Both the position numbers and the translations under genes were made by a program. Below the pieces are notes generated by a model, which was not told where the DNA came from, did not search any database, and saw only the letters and a list, made by a program, of their open reading frames with translations. Positions 6,599-15,103 of a DNA stretch of 28,613 nt are shown one piece after another. This DNA is from Treponema sp. (GTDB taxonomy: Bacteria > Spirochaetota > Spirochaetia > Treponematales > Treponemataceae). The stretch covers positions 1-28,613 of the forward strand of contig JAEETM010000043.1 in NCBI GenBank assembly GCA_016290335.1, written 5' to 3'. Each line of letters opens with the position of its first letter. Position 1 is the first letter of the stretch.

Positions 6599-8038
6599 GT
6601 GAATAAACACGATTTCCCCCAAATCCACTTTTACGATCAAGATTTTGTGGATATTTATAATAAAACGTGGTCGTGGGTTTCTTCCTTCTGGTTGAACCCA
6701 AAGACAGGTGAACAGGACACTGAAGGTCTCTTTATCTATCCTGAAAACGATAAGAGAATTATTAATCAATTTGAATCAATTTTCTCATCCTTCTTCCTTG
6801 TTTATTCAAACCGAAACTTTGATGTTTGCAAGAATATCGATTATTTTTATGCCCACCAGGAAGAAAACGGTGCAATCCGCTGTAAATATGATGTAACAAC
6901 CGATCAGCCGGTAATAGATAAAGCAAACCCGGACGGCCTCGGCCTTCCACTTTTTGCCTGGGCAGAGTTCAATCTTTATCATAAATCAGCAAATAAACGA
7001 CGAATTAAAGAAATTATCCCGTATCTTCAGAAATACATGACATGGCTCGACACCTCCTTCAAACAGGAAAACGGTTTGTATGCAGTTCCTGCCGCCGTAA
7101 GCACAATGGTCAACTCTCCGCGCGAAAAGGTTGTATATCCTGTAGATTTCAACGCCTGCATGGCAATAAACGCTTCGTATATGTCAGCTTTGGGCGATAT
7201 TCTTAATGATAAGGATTTGAGCTTCCAGTACAAGCGAATGTATTTTTCTATTAAAACAAGAATCAATTCCCTTATGTGGGATAATGATACAGGCTTCTAC
7301 TACGATTTGGACGCAAACCAGAACAGGCTCCCTGTAAAAACAATTGCCGCTTACTGGACAATGCTTGCCGAAATCCCTAACGCAGACAAAGCAGACTGCC
7401 TTGTAGCACACCTGAACGACCCTAAATCCTTTGGTACAGAACATCCTTTCCCATGCCTCAGCGCAGATAACCCTAAGTTCAGCGAAGACGGTAACGGTTA
7501 TTGTGGAAGCGTAATTCCAGCCTTTAACTTTATGGTAATAAAGGGCCTTGAAAAATACGCTCAGTACGAGCTTGCCCGCGAATGTGCAATCCGCCACCTT
7601 TATTACGTACTCGAAGCCCTTATGCCTAACGAAAACAAAGACCCTGGCGACCTTTGGGAAGCTTATCTGCCAAACAAGGAAGGCCACGCAAAGACAATGA
7701 AGCTGCCTGGCAAGCAGGAGTTCCCGCGAAAACGCTATTTAATAACTGCGGCACTTTCTACAATCGCCTTGATGATAGAAAACGTAATCGGGCTTTCAAT
7801 CAGCCTTCCTAGAAAAACAGTTGACTGGATAATTCCAAACCTTGAGATAATGGGAATTGAAAATCTTTCGCTCAAGCGGAACCTTATCACCATTCTCAGC
7901 AACAAGAGCAACCGTGGATGGGAAATCCAGATGGAAAGCGAAAAGCTGTATTACTTTACAATCAATATCCTTGACCAGAAGAAAAAGACCTTGCCAATAC
8001 CTTCTGGAAAATGCTCAATGCTGATAGACAAACTATAA
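6599..8038 (+). CDS. GH63/trehalase-like (alpha/alpha)6-barrel protein with altered active site
   Basis: A 479-residue protein of the GH37/GH63 fold, recognised from GLPLFAWAEFNLY, the NSPR stretch, FNFMVIKGLEKY and WEAYLPNKEG, with a small C-terminal beta domain (about 400-479). Members usually cleave alpha-glucosides, trehalose or mannosylglycerate with an Asp acid and a Glu base. Here the usual SGMDNSPR is STMVNSPR, so the acid Asp position is V171 (GTC, one base from GAC), and the usual YWRGxVW is shortened to YCGSVI (C302), losing Trp and Arg. The candidate base, E354 in WEAY, is kept. It may be inactive, a binding protein, or act on an unusual substrate. GTG start with AGGAG at 6589-6593. 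First gene of an operon with ppx and ppk. There is no signal peptide, so cytoplasmic. Confidence 0.75.
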   Translation: MNKHDFPQIHFYDQDFVDIYNKTWSWVSSFWLNPKTGEQDTEGLFIYPENDKRIINQFESIFSSFFLVYSNRNFDVCKNIDYFYAHQEENGAIRCKYDVTTDQPVIDKANPDGLGLPLFAWAEFNLYHKSANKRRIKEIIPYLQKYMTWLDTSFKQENGLYAVPAAVSTMVNSPREKVVYPVDFNACMAINASYMSALGDILNDKDLSFQYKRMYFSIKTRINSLMWDNDTGFYYDLDANQNRLPVKTIAAYWTMLAEIPNADKADCLVAHLNDPKSFGTEHPFPCLSADNPKFSEDGNGYCGSVIPAFNFMVIKGLEKYAQYELARECAIRHLYYVLEALMPNENKDPGDLWEAYLPNKEGHAKTMKLPGKQEFPRKRYLITAALSTIALMIENVIGLSISLPRKTVDWIIPNLEIMGIENLSLKRNLITILSNKSNRGWEIQMESEKLYYFTINILDQKKKTLPIPSGKCSMLIDKL

Positions 8039-8055
8039 CGAACCGGAGACTGCAA

Positions 8056-9585
8056 ATGACAACCCATGAATCAGTCATTGAAATCGGTTCTACAGGGGTT
8101 CGTCTTCTTGTAGCCGAGTTCACAGATGACCGAAAACAGAATATTCTTGACCGTTCCGACATGCCCCTTGCAATCGGGCGTGATGTTTTTACAAACGGAG
8201 TTATAAGTCAGGAATTACAAAACCAGCTGATTCAGATTCTCAAACGCTATAAGGAACAGCTTGCCGGCTGGGGAATTGAACCTTCGCAGACACCGTGCTA
8301 TGCCCTGAGTGCCTTCCGCGATGCCAAGAACTGCGACCCTGTAATGGACCGAATCTTTACACAGACAGGCTTCAGCGTTCATCTTGTAGACGGAATTGAA
8401 GAAAACAAGCTTATGTATCTGGCGGTTTCTGAATGTATTAAGGACCAGCCTGTTGATTTTAAGACGGATGATACTGTAATTCTAGTTGTAGGCGGAAGCT
8501 CTACAGAAATGATGATGATTTCCAACGGTAAGATGGCGGGTGTGCACTCGCTCCGTCTGGGTACTGTACGAATAGAACAGCAGATGAAAAACCGCACAAG
8601 CTCCTACGATGACATTCAGCGTTTTATTCAGGAATCAATAAACAACACAAAGGGTTCTCTTGAAAGCGAGCTTGACCTTTCTGATGTTAAACAGTTTATA
8701 GCCGTAGGACCAGATGTAACTCTTGCTGCCCTGCTCATAGGTCATCCTATTTCTACCTTCCTGTGGGAAATTAATAAAGAAGATTTTTCTGAGTTTGTTA
8801 AGGATATTCAGTCTTATTCTGTAGATGAATGTGTTGCCCGCTTTAAGATTCCATACAGTGAGGCAGAAACGCTTCAGGTAAGTCTTTTGATTTACAACAT
8901 GTTCATCCATCTTACAAAAACAAAGACAATTTTTGTACCTGAAACAAATATCCGTAACGGTATCCTGCTGAGTCAGGTTTCTACAAAAAATGAAGAGCTG
9001 CAGAACGAGTTCAATATGCAGATTATTGCTTCTGCAAAAAACCTTCTGCGCAAATATCACGGAGACGAAAATCACGCCGAATGTGTACGCATGATTGCAG
9101 CAAAGATTTACGATTCGCTTAAGGCAGAAATTGCACTTGATGATTATGCCCGCACCCTTCTGGAAACCGCCGCCATTCTTCACGACATCGGTTCCTTTAT
9201 CCGTTTTGACAACCACAACCTGCACAGCTGCTACATCATCAAAAACTCAGAGATTTTCGGACTTTCGCGCAAGGATAACAACATAGTTTCGCTGATTGCA
9301 AAATATCATAAGGGAACTTCAATTCCACAAGATGAGGAAAGCTTTACAATGCTGCCACGCTCCGACCGCATGACAATCTTAAAGCTTACGGCAATCTTAA
9401 GAATTGCAGATGCAATGGACCGCGGACACATTCAGCAGTTCTCCGATTTTTCTATTGAAGTCCGCCAGAATACTATGTACATAAAGACAATAAACACAAA
9501 AAACACAGTGCTTGAAAAAATCGCCATGTCGGAAAAATCCGGTATGTTTGAAAGCGTATTCGGTTATAAGGTGATTTTGCTGTAA
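8056..9585 (+). CDS. ppx: Exopolyphosphatase / pppGpp phosphohydrolase with HD domain
   Basis: Removes terminal phosphates from polyphosphate, and in some relatives converts pppGpp to ppGpp. The N-terminal ASKHA-fold part shows IEIGSTGVRLLVAEF (8-22), YALSAFRDAKN (82-92), DGIEENKLMYLAV (112-124) and GGSSTE (146-151). The C-terminal part (from about 330) is an HD domain with LLETAAILHDIGSFIRF and a later LRIADAMDRG. This is the longer Ppx/GppA form. I chose the ATG at 8056: CGGAG at 8044-8048 lies seven bases upstream, whereas the ATG at 8011 is inside the preceding gene and lacks a site. It sits 14 bases before ppk, so synthesis and breakdown of polyphosphate are made from one mRNA. GGSSTE instead of GGGSTE is a mild variation. 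Confidence 0.92.
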   Translation: MTTHESVIEIGSTGVRLLVAEFTDDRKQNILDRSDMPLAIGRDVFTNGVISQELQNQLIQILKRYKEQLAGWGIEPSQTPCYALSAFRDAKNCDPVMDRIFTQTGFSVHLVDGIEENKLMYLAVSECIKDQPVDFKTDDTVILVVGGSSTEMMMISNGKMAGVHSLRLGTVRIEQQMKNRTSSYDDIQRFIQESINNTKGSLESELDLSDVKQFIAVGPDVTLAALLIGHPISTFLWEINKEDFSEFVKDIQSYSVDECVARFKIPYSEAETLQVSLLIYNMFIHLTKTKTIFVPETNIRNGILLSQVSTKNEELQNEFNMQIIASAKNLLRKYHGDENHAECVRMIAAKIYDSLKAEIALDDYARTLLETAAILHDIGSFIRFDNHNLHSCYIIKNSEIFGLSRKDNNIVSLIAKYHKGTSIPQDEESFTMLPRSDRMTILKLTAILRIADAMDRGHIQQFSDFSIEVRQNTMYIKTINTKNTVLEKIAMSEKSGMFESVFGYKVILL

Positions 9586-9599
9586 TTCAGGAGTTTTTT

Positions 9600-11750
9600 A
9601 TGGAAAATAGATTTTTTAACAGGGAATTATCCTGGCTTGAGTTTAATGCCAGGGTACTTCATCTTGGTTTGCGTAAAGACATTCCTCTTATGGAAAGGCT
9701 TCAATTCCTTTCAATCGTAACCTCAAACTTTGATGAGTTTTTTCAGGTTCGTGTTGCCGCTACAAAAAGAATGCTCGATTCCGAACCGGATAAAGCAGAT
9801 GCTTCCGGCCTTACCCCGCAGATGCTTTTAAACGGTATTTCTGCCCGCGCCCATCAAATCATAAGGGAACAGCAGAATTGTCTTATGAATGATGTTCTGC
9901 CAGCTCTTGCAGATAAAGGCTTTGTCTATATAAAACCGCAGGATTATACTCCACAGCAGACAGAATATATTCAGAATCTTTTTCACACCGAAATCTATCC
10001 GCTTTTAACACCTTTGCGCACCGATACAGCAACTTTTCCGCATATAAAAAACCTTGCAGTTTATGTTGCTTTCCTTTTAAAACCAATTTCGGGAATAAAA
10101 ACAACTTCTGAAGAATTACAGGGTGATAATGATAAGCCGCGTGTTGCTCTTGTAGAGATTCCTTCTGTTTTGCAGCCGGTTTACTGGTTACCGGCTACCT
10201 CCAAAAAAGACAAAGAGTTTGCCCTTATTGACGATATAATCACTTTATTCGGTACCCAGCTTTTCCCGGGATTTACTGCCGAAGAAGAAATGATTTTTAA
10301 GGTTGCCCGCGATGCAGATTTTGCTGTTGATGAAGATTCCGGCACAAACTTTATTCACGCCATGGAAGATGTTTTGATTCAGCGAAAATCTTCGTTCCCG
10401 GTACAGATGACGTGTAATACAACAAGCCCGAAAATAATGAGCTTTCTGATGGAAAAGCTGGAGCTTAAACCGGAGGATGTTTACAAGGTAGAAGGAATTG
10501 TAGACCCGTGTGGTCTTATGGTTCTCCGCGATGCAGATGAAGACGGAAAGTTAAGCTTTGAAAGATGGCAGCACTTTTATCCTCACGATTTACCCGAAGA
10601 TGAGCCTTACTGGGACACACTCAAGCTCCACGACAAGCTTCTTCACGTTCCGTATGAAAGCTACGAACCGGTTGTAAAATTCCTTTCAGATGCAGCAGAT
10701 GATCCTGATGTTCTTGCAATAAAAATGACACTTTACCGCACAGGCCGAAACTCTCCTATAATTGCAGCCCTTGAACGGGCAGCACAGCAGGGCAAGCAGG
10801 TGATTGTTCTTGTAGAGCTTAAAGCCCGCTTTGATGAAGAGAGAAACATAGCGTGGGCAAACGAGCTTGAACAGGCAGGCGTTACTGTAATTTATGGTCT
10901 GGTAAACCTTAAGGTTCATGCAAAAATCCTTATGGTAATCAGGCGCGAAAGCGATACAATCAGGCGTTACGTTCACCTGGCCACCGGTAACTACAATACA
11001 AAAACTGCAAAGCTCTATTCCGACCTTTCTTTGTTTACTGCAAACCCGGAAATTGCTAACGATGCAACAAGCTTCTTTAATCTTGTAACTGGTTATTCTA
11101 CTTTGCAGAAAATGGATTATTTGGGAATGGCACCGGTTACTATAAAATCGCGCATTCTTAATATGATTCAGCGAGAAATTGACCGCAGTACACCGGAAAA
11201 TCCAGGTTTGATTATTGCCAAGATGAACTCACTTACTCATGAAGAAGTAATTGCGGCTTTGTACAAGGCAAGTCAGGCGGGAGTAAAAGTGATGCTGAAT
11301 ATCCGCGGAATCTGTATGCTTGTACCGGGCGTTAAAGGACTAAGCGAAAACATAAAGGTTATTTCCATTGTTGACCGCTACCTCGAGCACTCGCGCATTT
11401 TCTATTTCCAGAATGGTGGAGCCCCGGAGCTTTACTGTTCAAGTGCCGACTGGATGAGCCGCAACCTTGACCGTCGAATTGAACTTATGTTCCCTATTCT
11501 GGACAAAGCTGTTTTTGCCGATGTAAAATCGATTCTGGACACTTATTTTGAAGACAATACAAATGCAATGGAGCTTAAGTCTAACGGCGAATGGCAGCCT
11601 GTAAATGCTTCTAAAAAAGGAGTAGCTTCTGGCCGCAAGCATAAAACTGAACAGTTCCAGGCCCAGGAGCAGCTTTACTTAAAATACAAAAAGCTTGAGG
11701 AATCCAAACCAAAAAGCACTGAAAAGCAGTTTGAGGTTAGACGCAAATAG
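9600..11750 (+). CDS. ppk1: Polyphosphate kinase 1
   Basis: Reversibly polymerises the gamma-phosphate of ATP into polyphosphate, usually as a membrane-associated tetramer. The 716-residue protein has the PPK1 order: N domain with NRELSWLEFNARVL, middle domain with SNFDEFFQVRVA, then the two phospholipase-D-like domains. LKVHAK carries H440, the counterpart of the autophosphorylated histidine, and YLEHSRIFYF carries H597, the second catalytic histidine. KARFDEERN and ATGNYN are also intact. AGGAG at 9589-9593 lies six bases before the ATG. The stop is followed directly by a stem-loop repeat (11751-11778) and then a glycan phosphorylase gene. All key residues I know are present, so it should be active. 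Confidence 0.97.
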   Translation: MENRFFNRELSWLEFNARVLHLGLRKDIPLMERLQFLSIVTSNFDEFFQVRVAATKRMLDSEPDKADASGLTPQMLLNGISARAHQIIREQQNCLMNDVLPALADKGFVYIKPQDYTPQQTEYIQNLFHTEIYPLLTPLRTDTATFPHIKNLAVYVAFLLKPISGIKTTSEELQGDNDKPRVALVEIPSVLQPVYWLPATSKKDKEFALIDDIITLFGTQLFPGFTAEEEMIFKVARDADFAVDEDSGTNFIHAMEDVLIQRKSSFPVQMTCNTTSPKIMSFLMEKLELKPEDVYKVEGIVDPCGLMVLRDADEDGKLSFERWQHFYPHDLPEDEPYWDTLKLHDKLLHVPYESYEPVVKFLSDAADDPDVLAIKMTLYRTGRNSPIIAALERAAQQGKQVIVLVELKARFDEERNIAWANELEQAGVTVIYGLVNLKVHAKILMVIRRESDTIRRYVHLATGNYNTKTAKLYSDLSLFTANPEIANDATSFFNLVTGYSTLQKMDYLGMAPVTIKSRILNMIQREIDRSTPENPGLIIAKMNSLTHEEVIAALYKASQAGVKVMLNIRGICMLVPGVKGLSENIKVISIVDRYLEHSRIFYFQNGGAPELYCSSADWMSRNLDRRIELMFPILDKAVFADVKSILDTYFEDNTNAMELKSNGEWQPVNASKKGVASGRKHKTEQFQAQEQLYLKYKKLEESKPKSTEKQFEVRRK

Positions 11751-11778
11751 ATTTCCGGGACAAGCCCGAAAATGACAG
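11751..11778. repeat. Stem-loop repeat, copy A
   Basis: ATTTCCGGG (11751-11759) and CCCGAAAAT (11765-11773) form a 9-bp stem with one mismatch, loop ACAAG, followed by GACAG. It begins at the base after the ppk1 stop. The same layout with a different stem sequence follows the GH130 gene (copy B). Confidence 0.6.
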
Positions 11779-11792
11779 GGAGCAAACACCAG

Positions 11793-12962
11793 ATGATTCA
11801 CGAAAAATATTTTGAGATGAAAAAAGAGCAGGAAAAACTGCTTTCACGCAAAAACGAAATCGACACAAGTTTCTACAACGGCATTTACGACCGTTATAAA
11901 TATCCAATCCTTACAAGAGAAAGCATTCCTCTTGAATGGAAATACGATTTGTGCAAAGAAACAAATCCATTTTTTATGGAACGGCTTGGCGTAAACTGCG
12001 TATTCAACTCCGGGGCAATTTACCTGAACGGAAAATACTGTCTTGTTTGCCGTGTTGAAGGAAACGACAGAAAATCATTTTTTGCAGTTGCAGAAAGCCC
12101 GAACGGCATAGATAACTTCCGTTTCCGCAACTACCCTATTCAGCTGCCGGATACCTGCCCCGAAGAAACAAACGTTTACGATATGCGCCTTACGCAGCAC
12201 GAAGACGGCTGGATTTATGGAGTTTTCTGCTCTGAATCAAAGGATAAAGAAAACCCTGATTTAAGTGCCGCTGTAGCCGCTGCTGGAATTGTACGCACAA
12301 AGGATCTTGAGCATTGGGAACGGCTGCCGAATCTTATAACAAAAAAATCGCCGCAACAGAGAAATGTATGCCTTCATCCTGAGTTTGTAAACGGAAAATA
12401 TGCTTTTTACACACGACCAATGGACGGCTTTATAGAAACAGGCAGCGGTGGCGGAATTGGCTTTGGTCTCTGCGATGATATTACAAACGCTGTTATTGAT
12501 GACGAAAAAATAATTTCAAGAAGGATTTACCACACAATCACGGAAGCAAAAAACGGTGCGGGTGCAACTCCAATTAAAACCGGCCGCGGCTGGATTCATA
12601 TTTCACACGGAGTCCGCAATACGGCAGCCGGCTTACGCTATGTGCTTTATGTTTATGCAACTTCTCTTGAAGATCCTTCTAAAGTAATTGCTGAACCGGG
12701 CGGAGTTTTCTTAGTACCGCTTGGAAGTGAACGAACCGGTGATGTAAGTAATGTTGTATTTACAAACGGTGCAATTGAACACGAAGGAAAAATCTTTATT
12801 TATTATGCTTCCAGCGACACAAGAATGCATGTTGCCACAACTACTGTAGAAAAACTGCTTGATTACGTTTTCAACACACCACGCGATGCACTGCGCAGCC
12901 CGGATTGTGTAAAACAGCGCTGCGAATTGATTTCAAAGAATCTTGAGATTTTGGAAAAGTAA
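11793..12962 (+). CDS. GH130 family 4-O-beta-D-mannosyl-D-glucose phosphorylase
   Basis: Predicted to cleave beta-1,4-mannosyl-glucose with inorganic phosphate, giving mannose 1-phosphate and glucose in the cytoplasm. Seen: [24 protein letters not shown] split over the family's first blades, [24 protein letters not shown] with D130 as the likely general acid, and [18 protein letters not shown]; the protein is a five-bladed propeller of about 390 residues, matching the GH130_1 subfamily. I prefer the ATG at 11793 (AGGGAG at 11777-11782) because the ATG at 11772 lies inside a stem-loop repeat and adds seven unlike residues. Last gene of the operon; using phosphate links it to the polyphosphate genes. 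A mannobiose or longer mannoside substrate is possible. Confidence 0.9.
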   Translation: MIHEKYFEMKKEQEKLLSRKNEIDTSFYNGIYDRYKYPILTRESIPLEWKYDLCKETNPFFMERLGVNCVFNSGAIYLNGKYCLVCRVEGNDRKSFFAVAESPNGIDNFRFRNYPIQLPDTCPEETNVYDMRLTQHEDGWIYGVFCSESKDKENPDLSAAVAAAGIVRTKDLEHWERLPNLITKKSPQQRNVCLHPEFVNGKYAFYTRPMDGFIETGSGGGIGFGLCDDITNAVIDDEKIISRRIYHTITEAKNGAGATPIKTGRGWIHISHGVRNTAAGLRYVLYVYATSLEDPSKVIAEPGGVFLVPLGSERTGDVSNVVFTNGAIEHEGKIFIYYASSDTRMHVATTTVEKLLDYVFNTPRDALRSPDCVKQRCELISKNLEILEK

Positions 12963-12963
12963 G

Positions 12964-12991
12964 ATTGTCGCATCAAGTGCGACAATGACAG
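12964..12991. repeat. Stem-loop repeat, copy B
   Basis: ATTGTCGCA (12964-12972) and TGCGACAAT (12978-12986) form a perfect 9-bp stem, loop TCAAG, followed by GACAG. It fills the gap between two convergent genes, starting one base after the GH130 stop and ending one base before the stop of the minus-strand gene. It shares layout, loop and flank with copy A but has a different stem. There is no T-run, but it could still end transcription or mark the mRNA 3' end. Confidence 0.65.
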
Positions 12992-15103
12992 CTAGAGTTT
13001 TAAACGCCTTACGTGGGTCATACGGCTTACAACAAGATTTTCAACATTATGCTCCGGGAGCAGTTCGATTTTTACAATTGAGTCGGCATACTGCTTTATA
13101 AGGCTTAAAGGCTTTCCTACAACCGTAAAATACTCATTCGGCTTGTTGTATTGTGGCAGCGTAATTTCCATAATATCTTCTGCCTTTATGGCCGCTTCAA
13201 ACAGATGAACCTTTCCAAGATAATCCATTCCATCTGCTTCAAGTATTTCTGTTTTAACACTCGCTGCAGCAAGCTGTTCTTTTGTAAGAATGACTCTCTG
13301 GCATATTTTATTTTTAAGCGTTTCCTTCTGGTTTGGCGAAAGCTCCAGTTTTTCAAGCTCAGATTTAAGATTGCTAAGAATGTCCCCGGCTGCAGAAAAA
13401 TCAATTTTCTGTTCGCCAGTCGGTTTTTCATCATCCTCCTGACTGAGAGATAATTTTCTGCCGTTCATCAGCATAGGAAAATCAACACGCTCACCAGGGA
13501 GGGCCGGATTATTTATGCGTCCCATAAAATCAAGACCGCTTTCGGTTATAAAGCCCTGAATGTCAGAATCAACCGGAACATTGAGCATGTAAATGCCGTC
13601 TGCAAGCTTTTCCTTTATGTATTTTTTGATTTTAGGGTTATTTTCTACAAACGTAACATTGTTCTGGGCAACCTTTAAAACATAACCATGATAAAGGATT
13701 GCAGAGGTATACGTTGCATACCAGTCGTCAATTGTCATTCTGAGGTTTTGAGGAAGCTCATAATTTGTGTATCTGCTGAGTTCTTCAAAAATTGACTGCG
13801 GATTCCAGCCCTTATCAAACGCATATGAAATTGACTGCCGTGTAATTTCATACTCAGTTACAACCGCACAGTTTTTAATTGCAAGAAACTCAGAAAGAGG
13901 AACAAGCTTTTTTAAGGATAAACCGGGCATCATTGTAACGGCAAAGGTAGGTTCAACATTCAAAACCTTCGGACCTTTTTCAACATCATCGGCAGAATCA
14001 TACATACTGCGTTCGGTCATCATTGTGCCGGGAACAAAAATCTCTTCGCCTTCTTCGGAAAGACCAAGCTTATGCAAAAGTCCAAACTCAATTGCAGAAT
14101 CAACCATCTGGTCAATAAGAGAACCTGCCTGCCCTTCCGAAAGCACGCTCTGTTCCATTTTTGCCGATTCCAGAATCCTGCTGAAGCGCGACTTTGGTGC
14201 TGCAGTTCCACGCCCCGTAGCTCTTGCTCCAATAATAAAGGCAAGTCTTATAAGAGTCTGGCGCGTATATCCTGTTTCCGGAATGGAAGAAATGCAGTCT
14301 AAAAGCAGCTGAGTTTCTTTTTTTAAGCCTTCACGACTGAACCTTGAACACGAGGCGGCACATAAAAGTGCGTACTGCTGCTTTTCTTCAAGATTTACAA
14401 AAAAATCAAGCTTTTTCTTGTCGACTGCGTATTTTTTATCATCATCCTCAAAAACAAGACCAAGATTTACAAACGCCGAAAGAAGCAGCTGAATGCATTT
14501 AAGCTTGCCGGGAAAGATTTTTTCAATTCTGGCTGAATCATTTTTTCTGATTGAACCGTCCGCCTTGCAGGAACAGCCGTTCATATTCAAAAAAGAAATG
14601 AAAGCTGAAAGAAAGCCAGGTGAAAGGTAGAAAACATCGTCCATAGAATAAGACATTGCTGAAGATTCAGAAAGGATGTTTTCCAGGCGGATAAAGGGTT
14701 CAAGCCTGTCGGAAACAAGAGGATTTATTTTAAGATAACGTTTATCTGTATATCTGTCTTTTTCGGTGTAAACAAGCAGGCGAAGCGTAAGGTTTGAAAG
14801 CTCTGAATAAATGTCGCCAAGGGAATACTCGGTTGAAAAAAAGTCTACAAGGAGATTTCTATCGGCATTTGGGATATAATAAATTGCGGTAAGAACCTTG
14901 ATGTCAAACTCATCGAGCAGCGAAATCATTGTGTTAAGATTTTTTTCGTTGCGGATAAAGCCTGCAAGCTGTTCTATGAGGCGCTGCTTGTTGTAAGGGG
15001 TACGGATTTCACCCAGATAGAGCCGCAGTATTTCAAAAAGCTTTTCATCGGGTAAGGCAGAAATATTTTCCTGCCATTGGGTAAAATCATTATATCTCTC
15101 CAT
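12992..15103 (-). CDS. Helicase-associated protein, partner of the XPB-like helicase
   Basis: A 703-residue, probably all-helical cytoplasmic protein. Near residues 380-480 is a domain like the XPB/Ssl2-associated Helicase_C_3 family: VEPTFAVTMMPGL, EYEITRQSISYAFDKGW, and LSRYTNYELPQNLRMTIDDW. The same pattern occurs at the N-terminus of the helicase encoded just upstream (its residues 46-100), so the two share a homologous domain. The rest (winged-helix-like N-terminal part, Lys/Glu-rich C-terminal part) is not recognised. The ATG at 15103 is chosen: it overlaps the helicase stop by 14 bases and has GAGGAAG upstream; longer starts run far into the helicase frame. Tight coupling suggests the products act together in DNA repair or transcription-linked unwinding, which is inference. 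Confidence 0.8.
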   Translation of the reverse strand: MERYNDFTQWQENISALPDEKLFEILRLYLGEIRTPYNKQRLIEQLAGFIRNEKNLNTMISLLDEFDIKVLTAIYYIPNADRNLLVDFFSTEYSLGDIYSELSNLTLRLLVYTEKDRYTDKRYLKINPLVSDRLEPFIRLENILSESSAMSYSMDDVFYLSPGFLSAFISFLNMNGCSCKADGSIRKNDSARIEKIFPGKLKCIQLLLSAFVNLGLVFEDDDKKYAVDKKKLDFFVNLEEKQQYALLCAASCSRFSREGLKKETQLLLDCISSIPETGYTRQTLIRLAFIIGARATGRGTAAPKSRFSRILESAKMEQSVLSEGQAGSLIDQMVDSAIEFGLLHKLGLSEEGEEIFVPGTMMTERSMYDSADDVEKGPKVLNVEPTFAVTMMPGLSLKKLVPLSEFLAIKNCAVVTEYEITRQSISYAFDKGWNPQSIFEELSRYTNYELPQNLRMTIDDWYATYTSAILYHGYVLKVAQNNVTFVENNPKIKKYIKEKLADGIYMLNVPVDSDIQGFITESGLDFMGRINNPALPGERVDFPMLMNGRKLSLSQEDDEKPTGEQKIDFSAAGDILSNLKSELEKLELSPNQKETLKNKICQRVILTKEQLAAASVKTEILEADGMDYLGKVHLFEAAIKAEDIMEITLPQYNKPNEYFTVVGKPLSLIKQYADSIVKIELLPEHNVENLVVSRMTHVRRLKL

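Noticed and set aside
11772..11792. Earlier ATG for the GH130 gene
   Set aside because: It lies inside stem-loop repeat A; the ATG at 11793 has AGGGAG upstream and places the acid Asp at the usual position.
13767..14312. A 181-codon plus-strand frame inside the helicase-partner gene
   Set aside because: It is antisense to a well-supported gene, has no ribosome site, and its product has no recognisable features.
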